Assembly: GCA_964550025.1 (NCBI GenBank)
Contig: CAZJYI010000063.1
Span: 1-58,824 of the forward strand
DNA from: CAZJYI01 sp964550025
GTDB taxonomy: Bacteria; Verrucomicrobiota; Kiritimatiellia; UBA8416; CAYOBW01
Direction: 5' to 3'
DNA length: 58,824 bases
How positions within the stretch are numbered: the first letter of the stretch is position 1; each line of letters opens with the position of its first letter. Below are positions 10,301 through 18,305 of the stretch, piece after piece. Position numbers and translations under genes: made by a program. A model generated the notes under the pieces. That model was not told the origin of the DNA and did not search any database. It saw nothing but the letters and a program-made list of their open reading frames with translations.

Positions 10301-13020
10301 ACACCTGCACCGCATACTACAGTGACGGTAGTAGTGCCGATGTCACCGCGTCAGCGACTTGGAGCGAGAACAGCGCGTATTCGACGATTAGTAGTGCGGG
10401 TCTCCTGACGGCTTCAAATGTGTCATCGGATCAGTCCGTGACCATTACGGCTACCCACAGCAAATGGGGGATAGCCAGGAGTGATACACATGTCGTGACG
10501 CTTGTGGACGTTCCAGCACTGGAGATGATCGAGATGACCGGGTCGGCTTCTATCGATGAGGCGACGAGCGCGTCCTACACATGCACGGCGTACTACAGCG
10601 ACGGGAGCAGTGATGATGTTACCACTTCAGCGACCTGGAGCGTGAACAGCGCGTATGCGACGATTAGCGATGTCGGTCTCCTGACAGCCCTGAGGGTCGC
10701 ATCGGACAAGCATGTGACCGTTACGGTGAGTTACAGTGAGAAGGGGCTAAGTAAGAGTGACGCACATGTCGTGACAATCAGCAATGTCATGCACACCGTT
10801 ACATTCCAGCCTGGAGCTCATGGCTTCATCCCGGCGGCTAACAGTGGCGACAACCGCGCCGTAACTGTCAGAGATGGCGATGTAGCTCCACTCGACCCCT
10901 CGGTTGCGGTTGATCCCGGGTGGGTTCATGCCGGTTGGAGCCCGGCACTTCCTGCAACGATTGTCGCTGATGCTGTCACAACGGCGACATATGCCGAGAA
11001 TGACAACTCCTATAGCGGCGGCTCAGGGACCGAGGCTGCCCCCTATCAGATCGCTACCAAGGTCGACTTGCTGTGCCTATCCGTCAATACAGGTGACTAT
11101 GACAAACACTTCCTCATGACCGCTGACATTGATATGTCGGGAAGGAGTTTTGCCACTGCTGTGATTGCTCCCGATACGGACAGCACGACTGACATATTCC
11201 GAGGAGTCAGATTCACCGGCGTCTTTGATGGCGACGGACACATAATCGCAGATGTCACGATAGACACTGCCGGAGCGCATAACAACTATCTCGGACTGTT
11301 CGGATACCTTGATGGGCCAAGCGCGAGGATTATCAATTTGGGAGTTGAGAGTATCGCGGTAATAGGTGGCAACTATTCAGACTATGCAGGCAACCTGTGC
11401 GGAGCTAATGATTCCGGTACGATAGCTGGCTGCTACACGACAGGATCGCTTAGCGGTGGTTTTTATCTGGGCGGCCTATGCGGCAGGAATTCTCTTGGCA
11501 CGATACGAGGTTGCTACTCGACTGGGTCCGTCAGTGGTCATAGTGCCGTGGGCGGCCTGTGCGGCGAGAATTCTCTTGGCACGATAAGAGGTTGCTACTC
11601 GACCGGATCGACCAGATCACTCAGCGGTAGTTCTTCTCTAGGTGGCCTGTGCGGGCTCCAAAACGGCACAATTAGCGATTGCTTCTGGGATGTGCAGACA
11701 TCGGGTCTGTCATCGAGTGATGGTGGAACAGGCAAAACCACCTCCCAAATGCAATCCCGGTCGACATTCACTCAGGCAGGATGGGATCTTGTCGGTGAAA
11801 CGGCCAACGGTGTGGATGACACGTGGTACATGCGCGGTTATCCGGTTCTATACAGCTTCGCGCCGCCCTTGAGCACAGTTGTCATTACCGGGCCAGACTC
11901 CATTGATGAGGAGACTACCGAGCATTGCACCTGCACCGCGTACTACAGCGATGGTAGCAGCTTCGATGTCACCGCATCAGCGAACTGGAGCGAGAACAGT
12001 TCCTACGCTTCGATCACAAGCGCCGGTCTCCTCACAGCTTCAAGGATCTCCTCGGACCAGTCTGTGACGATTACGGTGAGTTACAGTGAGGGGGGGATAA
12101 GCAAGAGCGACACACATGTCACGACAATTGACAATGCTAGGCACCATACGGTGACCTTTCATCCGGGAGCGCATGGCTCCATCTCAGCAGCCAACAGTGG
12201 CAGTAGTTACGTTGTAAATGTCCGTGACGGTGATTCAGCTCCAGACGTTCCCCTAATTGGAGTGGATCCCGGGTGGATTCATACCGGCTGGAGCACGGCC
12301 GTTCCGTCAGCGATTGTTGCTGGTGTCGTAACAACGGCGACATACGCTGAAAATGACGGATCCTATAGCGGAGGATCAGGGACCGAGGCTGATCCCTATC
12401 ACATCGCCACCGCAGGTGACTTGTTGTCCCTATCCGCCAACACAGGTGATTATGACAAGCACTTTGTCATGACCGCCGATGTTGATCTGTGGGGCATACG
12501 CTTCAGAACAGCCGTGATTGCTGCTTCTACGAACAGCTGGACACTCGGTGATTTTGACGGAGTTGCATTCACAGGCGTTTTCGATGGGGATGGGCATTCC
12601 ATTAGGAACACTGCAATAGTCCACGGACTTCGATACGACTATCTAGGACTGTTCGGATATGTGGATGGCTCAAGCGCGCAGATCATGAATCTGGGCGTTG
12701 AGAACATGGCTATCGCAGGTGGATACGAAGCCGGTTTCAAGGGCGGTCTGTGCGGGTACATTGCCGATGGCACGATAAGCAATTGCTACGCGACTGGATC
12801 GGTCCGCGGCGGTTCTCACGTGGGCGGCCTGTGCGGGGGCAGTGGCGGCACGATAGTCGGTTGCTACTCAACCGTATCGGTCAGCGATGATTATGTCGTG
12901 GGCGGCCTATGCGGGACAAATAGCGGCACGATCAGTGGTTGCTACTCGACCGGATCGGTAAGCGGGGGAAGAGTTGAGGGATTCATCTGCGGGCGGAGCG
13001 GGTGTACGGTAAACGGATGA
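7390..13020 (+). CDS. Giant secreted subtilisin-family (S8) protein with InlB-like, GLUG and Ig-like repeats, first part
   Basis: GTG 7390 is preferred over GTG 7384 because GAGG lies 5-6 nt upstream. It gives a signal peptide (MRRYLMLVLCCSLHGSAVA). An S8 peptidase domain follows with Asp117 (GVWDAG), His146 (HATHVGG), the oxyanion-type Asn in SSGND, and Ser325 (GTSMSSP). Next is a jelly-roll-like domain (VTVCWTDPPG ... NDLDLRM). Then three long tandem super-repeats begin at about 8970, 10792 and 12145. Each has an HTVTF.PGA..G.I InlB-like repeat, a conserved beta segment (GGSGTEADPYQIAT), and a run of GLUG motifs (GGLCG.N.GTISGCYSTGSVSGG). The first two also have an FWD.QTSG block and bacterial Ig-like domains (two in the first). 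The TGA at 13018-13020 lies 30 nt before an assembly gap inside GLUG repeats. I take it as an assembly artefact and the downstream frame as the same gene. Confidence 0.85.
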   Translation: MRRYLMLVLCCSLHGSAVARDRSFASNPGERERMVASLRKKAEAKKAEAQAWARARGLKIRTDDGSRVKELMEIRNGRPIYYTTCNASAAISTKANLVRNAPPYSVDGFGVTVGVWDAGAVRSTHQEFGGRVTLKEITANHWHATHVGGTIGASGVQVAARGMAPAVMIDSYHWDDDEAEMTLAGASAPNKAGRIYLSNHSYGIVTGWDDGDWHGTDGFGQYSQSTRAWDEVVYSAPYYLPFKSSGNDRDEDQYKNGYDTIPEKGSAKNVITVGAVNDARGMTAFSSWGPSDDGRIKPDIVANGYDVYSTDSGYNSDYETSDGTSMSSPNACGSAALLVDLYDDLLPGRAMRASTLKGLIIHTAVDLGRPGPDYEYGWGLMDTKAAADLILDYAGGDSVRMSEVRLSSSTPRHTASFTADGSLPIRVTVCWTDPPGSATSLNDSRIPRIVNDLDLRMTGPGGTYYPYKLSYSSPSSVATTYGENNVDNVEQIYIATPSPGAYTVTVDYDGSLYDGEQWFSMLMSEAVTHTVTFRPGARGSISSANDGVNYSVNVHDGAAAPAAPLVTVAPGWVHTGWSPALPSTIRSDVVTTATYGRNTGTYSGGSGTEADPYQIATKGDLLSLADNTGDYDKRFLMTADIDLSGRSFRTAVIAPDRDSSSSGFQGVKFTGVFDGDGHVVRNLTIDTDGAHNDYLGLFGCLAGSSAQIANLGVENVSVTGGDHSELLGGLCGFNQYGTISRCYSVGSVSGGARAYSIGGLCGANKGTVSGCYSTGSVSGGEGAYRLGGLCGYNIDGAIDGCYATGSVSGGHSVEDAGGLCGYNWHGTISDCYSTGSVRTEHGRYMGGLCGRFNFGEISRCYSTGSVSGGASYQGGLVGHLQAGTISNSFWDTQTSGRSTSAGGTGKTTAQMRTQSTFTDAGWDFVGEAANGTDSTWYMAGYPALYGFIAPALDTLAITGPASINEGTSASYTCTAYYSDGSSADVTASATWSENSAYSTISSAGLLTASNVSSDQSVTITATHSKWGIARSDTHVVTLVDVPALEMIEMTGSASIDEATSASYTCTAYYSDGSSDDVTTSATWSVNSAYATISDVGLLTALRVASDKHVTVTVSYSEKGLSKSDAHVVTISNVMHTVTFQPGAHGFIPAANSGDNRAVTVRDGDVAPLDPSVAVDPGWVHAGWSPALPATIVADAVTTATYAENDNSYSGGSGTEAAPYQIATKVDLLCLSVNTGDYDKHFLMTADIDMSGRSFATAVIAPDTDSTTDIFRGVRFTGVFDGDGHIIADVTIDTAGAHNNYLGLFGYLDGPSARIINLGVESIAVIGGNYSDYAGNLCGANDSGTIAGCYTTGSLSGGFYLGGLCGRNSLGTIRGCYSTGSVSGHSAVGGLCGENSLGTIRGCYSTGSTRSLSGSSSLGGLCGLQNGTISDCFWDVQTSGLSSSDGGTGKTTSQMQSRSTFTQAGWDLVGETANGVDDTWYMRGYPVLYSFAPPLSTVVITGPDSIDEETTEHCTCTAYYSDGSSFDVTASANWSENSSYASITSAGLLTASRISSDQSVTITVSYSEGGISKSDTHVTTIDNARHHTVTFHPGAHGSISAANSGSSYVVNVRDGDSAPDVPLIGVDPGWIHTGWSTAVPSAIVAGVVTTATYAENDGSYSGGSGTEADPYHIATAGDLLSLSANTGDYDKHFVMTADVDLWGIRFRTAVIAASTNSWTLGDFDGVAFTGVFDGDGHSIRNTAIVHGLRYDYLGLFGYVDGSSAQIMNLGVENMAIAGGYEAGFKGGLCGYIADGTISNCYATGSVRGGSHVGGLCGGSGGTIVGCYSTVSVSDDYVVGGLCGTNSGTISGCYSTGSVSGGRVEGFICGRSGCTVNG

Positions 13021-13050
13021 TACGAGAGCTGAACACGAGTCAGCAGAGGT

Positions 13051-13060
13051 NNNNNNNNNN
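13051..13060. other. Assembly gap (10 N) inside GLUG repeat coding region
   Basis: Ten N bases separate two open frames that both encode GLUG repeats. The sequences right next to the gap do not match the repeat pattern, which suggests poor contig ends in a repetitive gene. Confidence 0.95.
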
Positions 13061-13061
13061 G

Positions 13062-16000
13062 TTTTTGGATTTCTCTGGTGGTGTCTGCGCCGGTTTTGAG
13101 GGGGGCGGGGTCGGGGTGATTTCTCGCGGCACGATCAGTGGTTGCTACGCGACCGGATCGGTCAGCGGGCGTCGTGTTGTGGGCGGCCTGTGCGGGCCTA
13201 ACAGCGGAACGATAACCGGTTGCTACTCGACCGGATCAGTTAGCAGCAGCCGTGAAACCGATGCTCGATGGTTCGGCGGTCTGTGCGGGTACAACGCTGA
13301 TGGCACGATAAGTGACTGCTACTCGACCGGATCGGTTCGCGGTGGAAGAGATTCGGAATTCTTCGGTGGGCTGTGCGGGAGTAATGGAGGCAAAATGCTC
13401 CGGTGCTATTCAACCGGAGCAGTTGGCAGTGGCGGCGAAGCTGGTTCCAAGCACTTCGGCGGTCTTTGCGGACGCAACACCGACGACGTACAGTTCTGCT
13501 ACTCGACCGGATCTGTTAGCGGTGGAGCGGGTTCAGAACGGTTCGGCGGGCTGTCCGGGCTCAACATCGGCAGAATAACTCATTGCTACTCGATCGGATC
13601 AGTCAGAGGTGGAGCTGATTCAGCTGATCTGGGCGGGCTGTGCGGGCATAACAGGTTCGGTTTCATAGAGTATTGCTACTCGTCAGGATCAGTCAGGGGT
13701 GGATCTGATTCAAGTAGCATGGGTGGACTCTGCGGGAGTAGCCTTAACGGCACAGCATTTCGCTGCTATTCCACCGGATCAGTTACGGGTGGATCCAATT
13801 CCAGCGGCCTGGGTGGTCTTTGTGGGGGCAGCGGCGGCAGGGCACTCGCTTGCTTCTGGGATACAGAGAGATCCGGCATGTCAACGAGTCATGGTGGAAC
13901 AGGCAGAACCACCACCCAGATGCAGACGAGATCGACATTCACCGATGCAGGATGGGATGTGGGTGAGACGATCGACGGTTCGTACCACACGTGGTACATG
14001 GTTGGTTATCCGGCCCTTCGTGAGTTTGTGCCGACAGTGGATGTGCTTGAGATAACTGGGCCCGGTTCCGTGGATGAAGAAACCAGCGTATCCTACACCT
14101 GCACCGCAGACTACAGCAACGGTCGCAGGGTCGATGTCACCACATCAGCGATTTGGAGCGAGAACAGCGCTCATGCCACGATCGGTAGTAACGGTGTCCT
14201 GACAGCTTCAAGCGTTCCATCGGATCAGTCTGTGACCATTACGGCAACCTTTGACGGTCAGGGAGCGACCAAAACCGCAACGCTCAGGAGTCTACCTTCA
14301 ATTGACGCTCCGGAGATTGCGAGAAGACATGAAGCGGTATCAATAGAATGCGCAGTTTCAGATGCGGCATCCGGTACTAGACTTGAGTTCGGTGACGGCA
14401 CGACCATTTCAAACACACTCCATGCATCACACCGATGGACCACGCCTGGTATCTTTGACATTGTTCTCACTGCCTACAACAACGACCATTCCACCGGGAC
14501 ATCGGTCACTCAACAGATAGAGATTCTGGATCTAACCATCCGTGTTTCGCCAAACGGTAGCGATTTGAACGACGGATCATCTTGGGATGATGCCAAGCGC
14601 ACCATTCAGGCGGCAGTAGATGCTGCAACCCTTGACGGCCAGACGATACTGGTCGCAGACGGCACGTATCAGCCGGCATCAGAAATCACCGTAACAAACA
14701 GTATCAGCATCAGGAGTGTCAATGGTCCCGATGCAACTATCATAGATGGCCGCCGCTCCAGCCGCTGTTTCAATCTCGGCTCATCGTCCTGTGCGGTTTC
14801 CGGTTTCACAATCGCAAACGGCTACACCACGGAGGAAGGTGGCGGAGTCTACTGCGAAGACGGAACCCCGGTGGTTTCCAATTGCACGTTCGTCGGCAAT
14901 TCAGCGAACTCCGGCGGCGGCTTGCGGCATGGCACGGCCAATAGCTGCATGTTCTCTGGCAATTCGGCGATTCGGCGCGGTGGCGGTTTGTGCTACAGCA
15001 CTGCGAACAGCTGCACGTTCACGGGCAATGCGGCGAGCTCCGGCGGCGGCATGAGCGACGGTATCGCGAACAACTGCACGTTTACCGGCAATTCATCCCG
15101 GGGAACGCACGGCACTGGGGGAGGCATGTCCTCCGGCACGGCGAACAGCTGCGTATTCACCGGCAACTCAGCAGACATCTCCGGTGGCGGCATGTCCTCT
15201 GGTACGGCCAATAGCTGCACGTTTAGTGGCAATTCAGCGACTGAATCCGGTGGCGGTATGCGCTATGGCAGGGCCAATAATTGTATTCTCTGGTACAATA
15301 GTAGTACGAGAGGAGCCAATCTATATAACACAGTAGCCCACTATGTCTGCTACCAGTATGCCGCGGATGGTGTCAATGGCTGCATCAACGACGCCCCGCG
15401 ATTCGTGGATCTTGCAAATGGCGACCTGCGCCTGAATGCGGATTCACCGTGCATCAATGCCGGCGATAATGCGCTTGCTGTCGGTGCCTATGACCTTGAC
15501 GGCAACCCCAGGGTTTTCGGGGGCGCCGTTGATATGGGGGCCTATGAGCTTCAGTCACTCCCGATACTGCCTCCTGTGATCAGCATCACTGGCACCAGCG
15601 TTGCCGTCAGCCATGCAGTGTCCAACTACACGGTTTCCGGGATGGCGAGTGACAGTGTCGTGGGCGTGATCGGTTGGTCGAACGATCTGAGCGGTGTGAG
15701 TGGCAGCATCGCCGCGACTGCCAACTGGTCGATATTCGGTATCGCCCTGGATGTCGGTGCAAACACTATCTCCGTGGGCGCCACCAACGGTCTTGGTGTT
15801 GCCGCGAACGACTCCGTCGTGATCACTCGCTCTGCCGTTCCACCCTCCGGCATCCACACGGGAGTATCTCCAATCCACTATGTTTCCACAGATGGCAGTG
15901 CGATTTGGCCCTATACGAACTGGGCAACGGCCGCGATCAGCATTCAGGATGCCGTGGATATTGCAGCCAGCAATGACACGGTGCTGGTGGATGATGGCCT

Positions 16001-18125
16001 GTATGACATGGGCGGCATCGCAACTCCCGGCTATGCCTGTCTCAACCGTGTCGTCATCACAAATGCCGTTACCGTCCGGTCCGTGAACGGTCCGGAAGCC
16101 ACCATCATCAAGGGCGCTGAGGCCACCGGCGGCGGCGTGGGTAGCAACGCGGTGCGCGGTGTCTACATGAGTGCCGGCCTCCTGGTCGGATTCACCATCA
16201 CCAACGGGCACACCATGGAGTCGGGTGACTGGAGGTATGACAAGAGTGGCGGCGGCATCCATATGCGAGCAGGTGACGGCGTCGCGAGCAACTGCGTCCT
16301 GGCCGGAAACGTTGCGCGCTCGTACGGGGGTGGCAGCTATTACGGAACGCTCCTCTCCTGCACAGTCTCGGGCAATTCGGCCGGGAGTTTCGGTGGCGGG
16401 AGCTATAGTGGGGAGCGTTACAACTGCATCTTCGAAGGGAATTCCGCTGCCTACGGTGGCGGAACGGATGGTGGCACGCACTATGGCTGCATAGTCGCCA
16501 ACAATCACGCCGACCGGAGCGGCGGAGGAAGCGACGGCGGCACACTCCACAACTGCACGGTATTCGGGAATTCGGCGGATAATGCAGGCGGAGGTTCGTA
16601 CCGTGCTCATCTCTACAACTCAATCGTTTGGAGCAATACGGCGCCCGCCAGCGCAGACGTCTATGTGGATCAGCAGACGGTTCGCTATTCATGTAGCCCG
16701 AGTCTGCCGGCGGCAGATGGCAACATCTCGACTCGTCCTGGGTTTACAGATGCGGCCAATGGCGATTACCGTCTCGAGGCAACGTCCCCCTGCATTAACG
16801 CCGGATCAAGCGATGCATGGATGGCGGGGGCAACTGACCTGGATGGAAACCCGCGAATCATTGGCGGCACCGTTGATATGGGAGCCTATGAGTTCGTTCC
16901 TGCAACCGTTCGTTTCTCTGATGCCGTCTACCAGGTTTCAGAGGCGCAACCCACGGTGACGGCTCGTGTCTTTCGCGATGGCGACTCACGCTCGAATGTC
17001 CGGGTAGGGTTCAGTACGGCGGCGGTGAGCGGCGGGGCAACCCCCGGTGCGGACTACGTCCCGGCAAGCGGGAGCCTGACGTTTGCGGCAGGAGAGACGC
17101 AGAAGATACTCCGCGTGCAGCTCATTGACGACAGCACGGGTGAACCCCCCGAGATTTTCAAAGTCGGATTGAGCGCTACGGGGGACAATGTCCTGCTGCC
17201 GAATCCATCCGACGCTTTCGTCGTCATCGAAGATGACGATATCGAACAGACGGTTCTCATCGTCGATTTTGATGAGTCCAGTGCACCGCGGTCGATCCGG
17301 ATCGCGTCTGTGCAGCCTCAATGGACCGTGATCGACAACGCCGGCCAGGGGGCGGTGTGGGTAACCACCGATCCCGGCGGACGAGGCAATCTCACCGGTG
17401 GCGGGAGTGGGTTTGCTATCGCTGACAGCGCATACGCAGGCGCGTTCGACATGGACACCGAGCTACGCTCCCCCGACGTGTCGCTGGCTGACCTGACGAA
17501 GGTGAAACTCCGGTTCCGGACGGACCTTCTCGGCGCTCCCGGCATGGTGGCGAAGGCGGACATCAGTACCGCCGGTGCAAGAGGCCCCTGGACTACCGTC
17601 TGGACGTCCATCGGTGAGGATCGCCGCGGGCCGCGTCTGGAGGACGTGGACATCACGGCCGCTGTCGGTGGCCAGAGTAACGTCATGGTCAGATTTCACT
17701 ACGTGGGCGTCAACGATGCCGGCTGGTGGCAGATCGATGATGTCTCCATCGTGGGGCTTGTTGACAGCGACCAGGATGGTATTCCTGACTGGTGGGAGCA
17801 ACTCGTCTATGGCGGTGATGCCGATCCGAATGTCGATGACGACGGGGATGGCGCGACGGCTCTGGACGAGTTCATGGCAGACGGCAAACCGTTTTCGCCG
17901 GATCTCAACGCGTCTATAGACACCTCCACCAACGGCACGGTGTCTGTATCGATTCAATCGTCTCCTCTTCGACTCTACGGGTTGCAGCGGAGAACGAACC
18001 TGGTGAGCGGCGCCTGGAGTGATGTCCACGCGCCGGTGCGCGGCGTCAACGGCGTTCTGCATCAGGCCGATTCGAACACCGAAGGCAAGGCGTCCTTCTA
18101 TCGCTACCAGATCACCATACCATGA
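13062..18125 (+). CDS. Giant secreted repeat protein, second part (GLUG, Ig-like, PKD-like, beta-helix, Calx-beta, C-terminal module)
   Basis: This frame starts directly in GLUG repeats after the gap and has no start codon, ribosome site or signal peptide of its own. It is best read as the continuation of the frame ending at 13020, giving one protein of about 3,580 residues. Order of parts: about ten GLUG repeats; an FWDTERSGMS block; an Ig-like domain (ITGPGSVDEETS); a PKD-like domain (LEFGDGTTISNT); two right-handed beta-helix regions with Chlamydia Pmp-like repeats (GGGM.SGTANSCTFSGNSA); a Calx-beta domain (ATVRFSDAVYQVSE ... DDD); a beta-sandwich near 1420-1560 of this part; an acidic linker (DSDQDGIPDWWEQ); and the terminal module (LQRRTNLVSGAWSDV ... 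FYRYQITIP). It is likely a surface or released adhesin-protease. How it is anchored is not visible. Confidence 0.82.
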   Translation, partial: FLDFSGGVCAGFEGGGVGVISRGTISGCYATGSVSGRRVVGGLCGPNSGTITGCYSTGSVSSSRETDARWFGGLCGYNADGTISDCYSTGSVRGGRDSEFFGGLCGSNGGKMLRCYSTGAVGSGGEAGSKHFGGLCGRNTDDVQFCYSTGSVSGGAGSERFGGLSGLNIGRITHCYSIGSVRGGADSADLGGLCGHNRFGFIEYCYSSGSVRGGSDSSSMGGLCGSSLNGTAFRCYSTGSVTGGSNSSGLGGLCGGSGGRALACFWDTERSGMSTSHGGTGRTTTQMQTRSTFTDAGWDVGETIDGSYHTWYMVGYPALREFVPTVDVLEITGPGSVDEETSVSYTCTADYSNGRRVDVTTSAIWSENSAHATIGSNGVLTASSVPSDQSVTITATFDGQGATKTATLRSLPSIDAPEIARRHEAVSIECAVSDAASGTRLEFGDGTTISNTLHASHRWTTPGIFDIVLTAYNNDHSTGTSVTQQIEILDLTIRVSPNGSDLNDGSSWDDAKRTIQAAVDAATLDGQTILVADGTYQPASEITVTNSISIRSVNGPDATIIDGRRSSRCFNLGSSSCAVSGFTIANGYTTEEGGGVYCEDGTPVVSNCTFVGNSANSGGGLRHGTANSCMFSGNSAIRRGGGLCYSTANSCTFTGNAASSGGGMSDGIANNCTFTGNSSRGTHGTGGGMSSGTANSCVFTGNSADISGGGMSSGTANSCTFSGNSATESGGGMRYGRANNCILWYNSSTRGANLYNTVAHYVCYQYAADGVNGCINDAPRFVDLANGDLRLNADSPCINAGDNALAVGAYDLDGNPRVFGGAVDMGAYELQSLPILPPVISITGTSVAVSHAVSNYTVSGMASDSVVGVIGWSNDLSGVSGSIAATANWSIFGIALDVGANTISVGATNGLGVAANDSVVITRSAVPPSGIHTGVSPIHYVSTDGSAIWPYTNWATAAISIQDAVDIAASNDTVLVDDGLYDMGGIATPGYACLNRVVITNAVTVRSVNGPEATIIKGAEATGGGVGSNAVRGVYMSAGLLVGFTITNGHTMESGDWRYDKSGGGIHMRAGDGVASNCVLAGNVARSYGGGSYYGTLLSCTVSGNSAGSFGGGSYSGERYNCIFEGNSAAYGGGTDGGTHYGCIVANNHADRSGGGSDGGTLHNCTVFGNSADNAGGGSYRAHLYNSIVWSNTAPASADVYVDQQTVRYSCSPSLPAADGNISTRPGFTDAANGDYRLEATSPCINAGSSDAWMAGATDLDGNPRIIGGTVDMGAYEFVPATVRFSDAVYQVSEAQPTVTARVFRDGDSRSNVRVGFSTAAVSGGATPGADYVPASGSLTFAAGETQKILRVQLIDDSTGEPPEIFKVGLSATGDNVLLPNPSDAFVVIEDDDIEQTVLIVDFDESSAPRSIRIASVQPQWTVIDNAGQGAVWVTTDPGGRGNLTGGGSGFAIADSAYAGAFDMDTELRSPDVSLADLTKVKLRFRTDLLGAPGMVAKADISTAGARGPWTTVWTSIGEDRRGPRLEDVDITAAVGGQSNVMVRFHYVGVNDAGWWQIDDVSIVGLVDSDQDGIPDWWEQLVYGGDADPNVDDDGDGATALDEFMADGKPFSPDLNASIDTSTNGTVSVSIQSSPLRLYGLQRRTNLVSGAWSDVHAPVRGVNGVLHQADSNTEGKASFYRYQITIP

Positions 18126-18216
18126 GAAGAAGGGCATTCCGACAGCACTGGACAGCGGATACATCGCGAGTTGGACGTTAGCAATACCTTGGGCGGGTAT
18201 AGGGAAGGATGGAGGC

Positions 18217-18250
18217 GGTCTTTAAGGGTCTCAGCCTGATAGACCGACAG
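18217..18250 (+). promoter_or_regulatory. Second copy of the TTTAAGGG ... GATAGAC element
   Basis: GGCGGTCTTTAAGGGTCTC and then CCTGATAGACC lie 60-90 nt ahead of the kinase frame at 18306. They match the block at 2217-2252 over about 36 nt with roughly a quarter of positions changed. The rest of 18126-18305 shows no convincing gene. Confidence 0.35.
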
Positions 18251-18305
18251 CCCGGGATGCTCCAGTTTGATGGCACGTAAGTAGGGGTCGTTTGGGCAGC
18301 CGCGG

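Noticed and set aside
9580..13000. CRISPR-like or DNA-level direct repeats
   Set aside because: The periodicity is the coding repeat of GLUG motifs, with variable spacing and third-position changes, not repeats with unique spacers.
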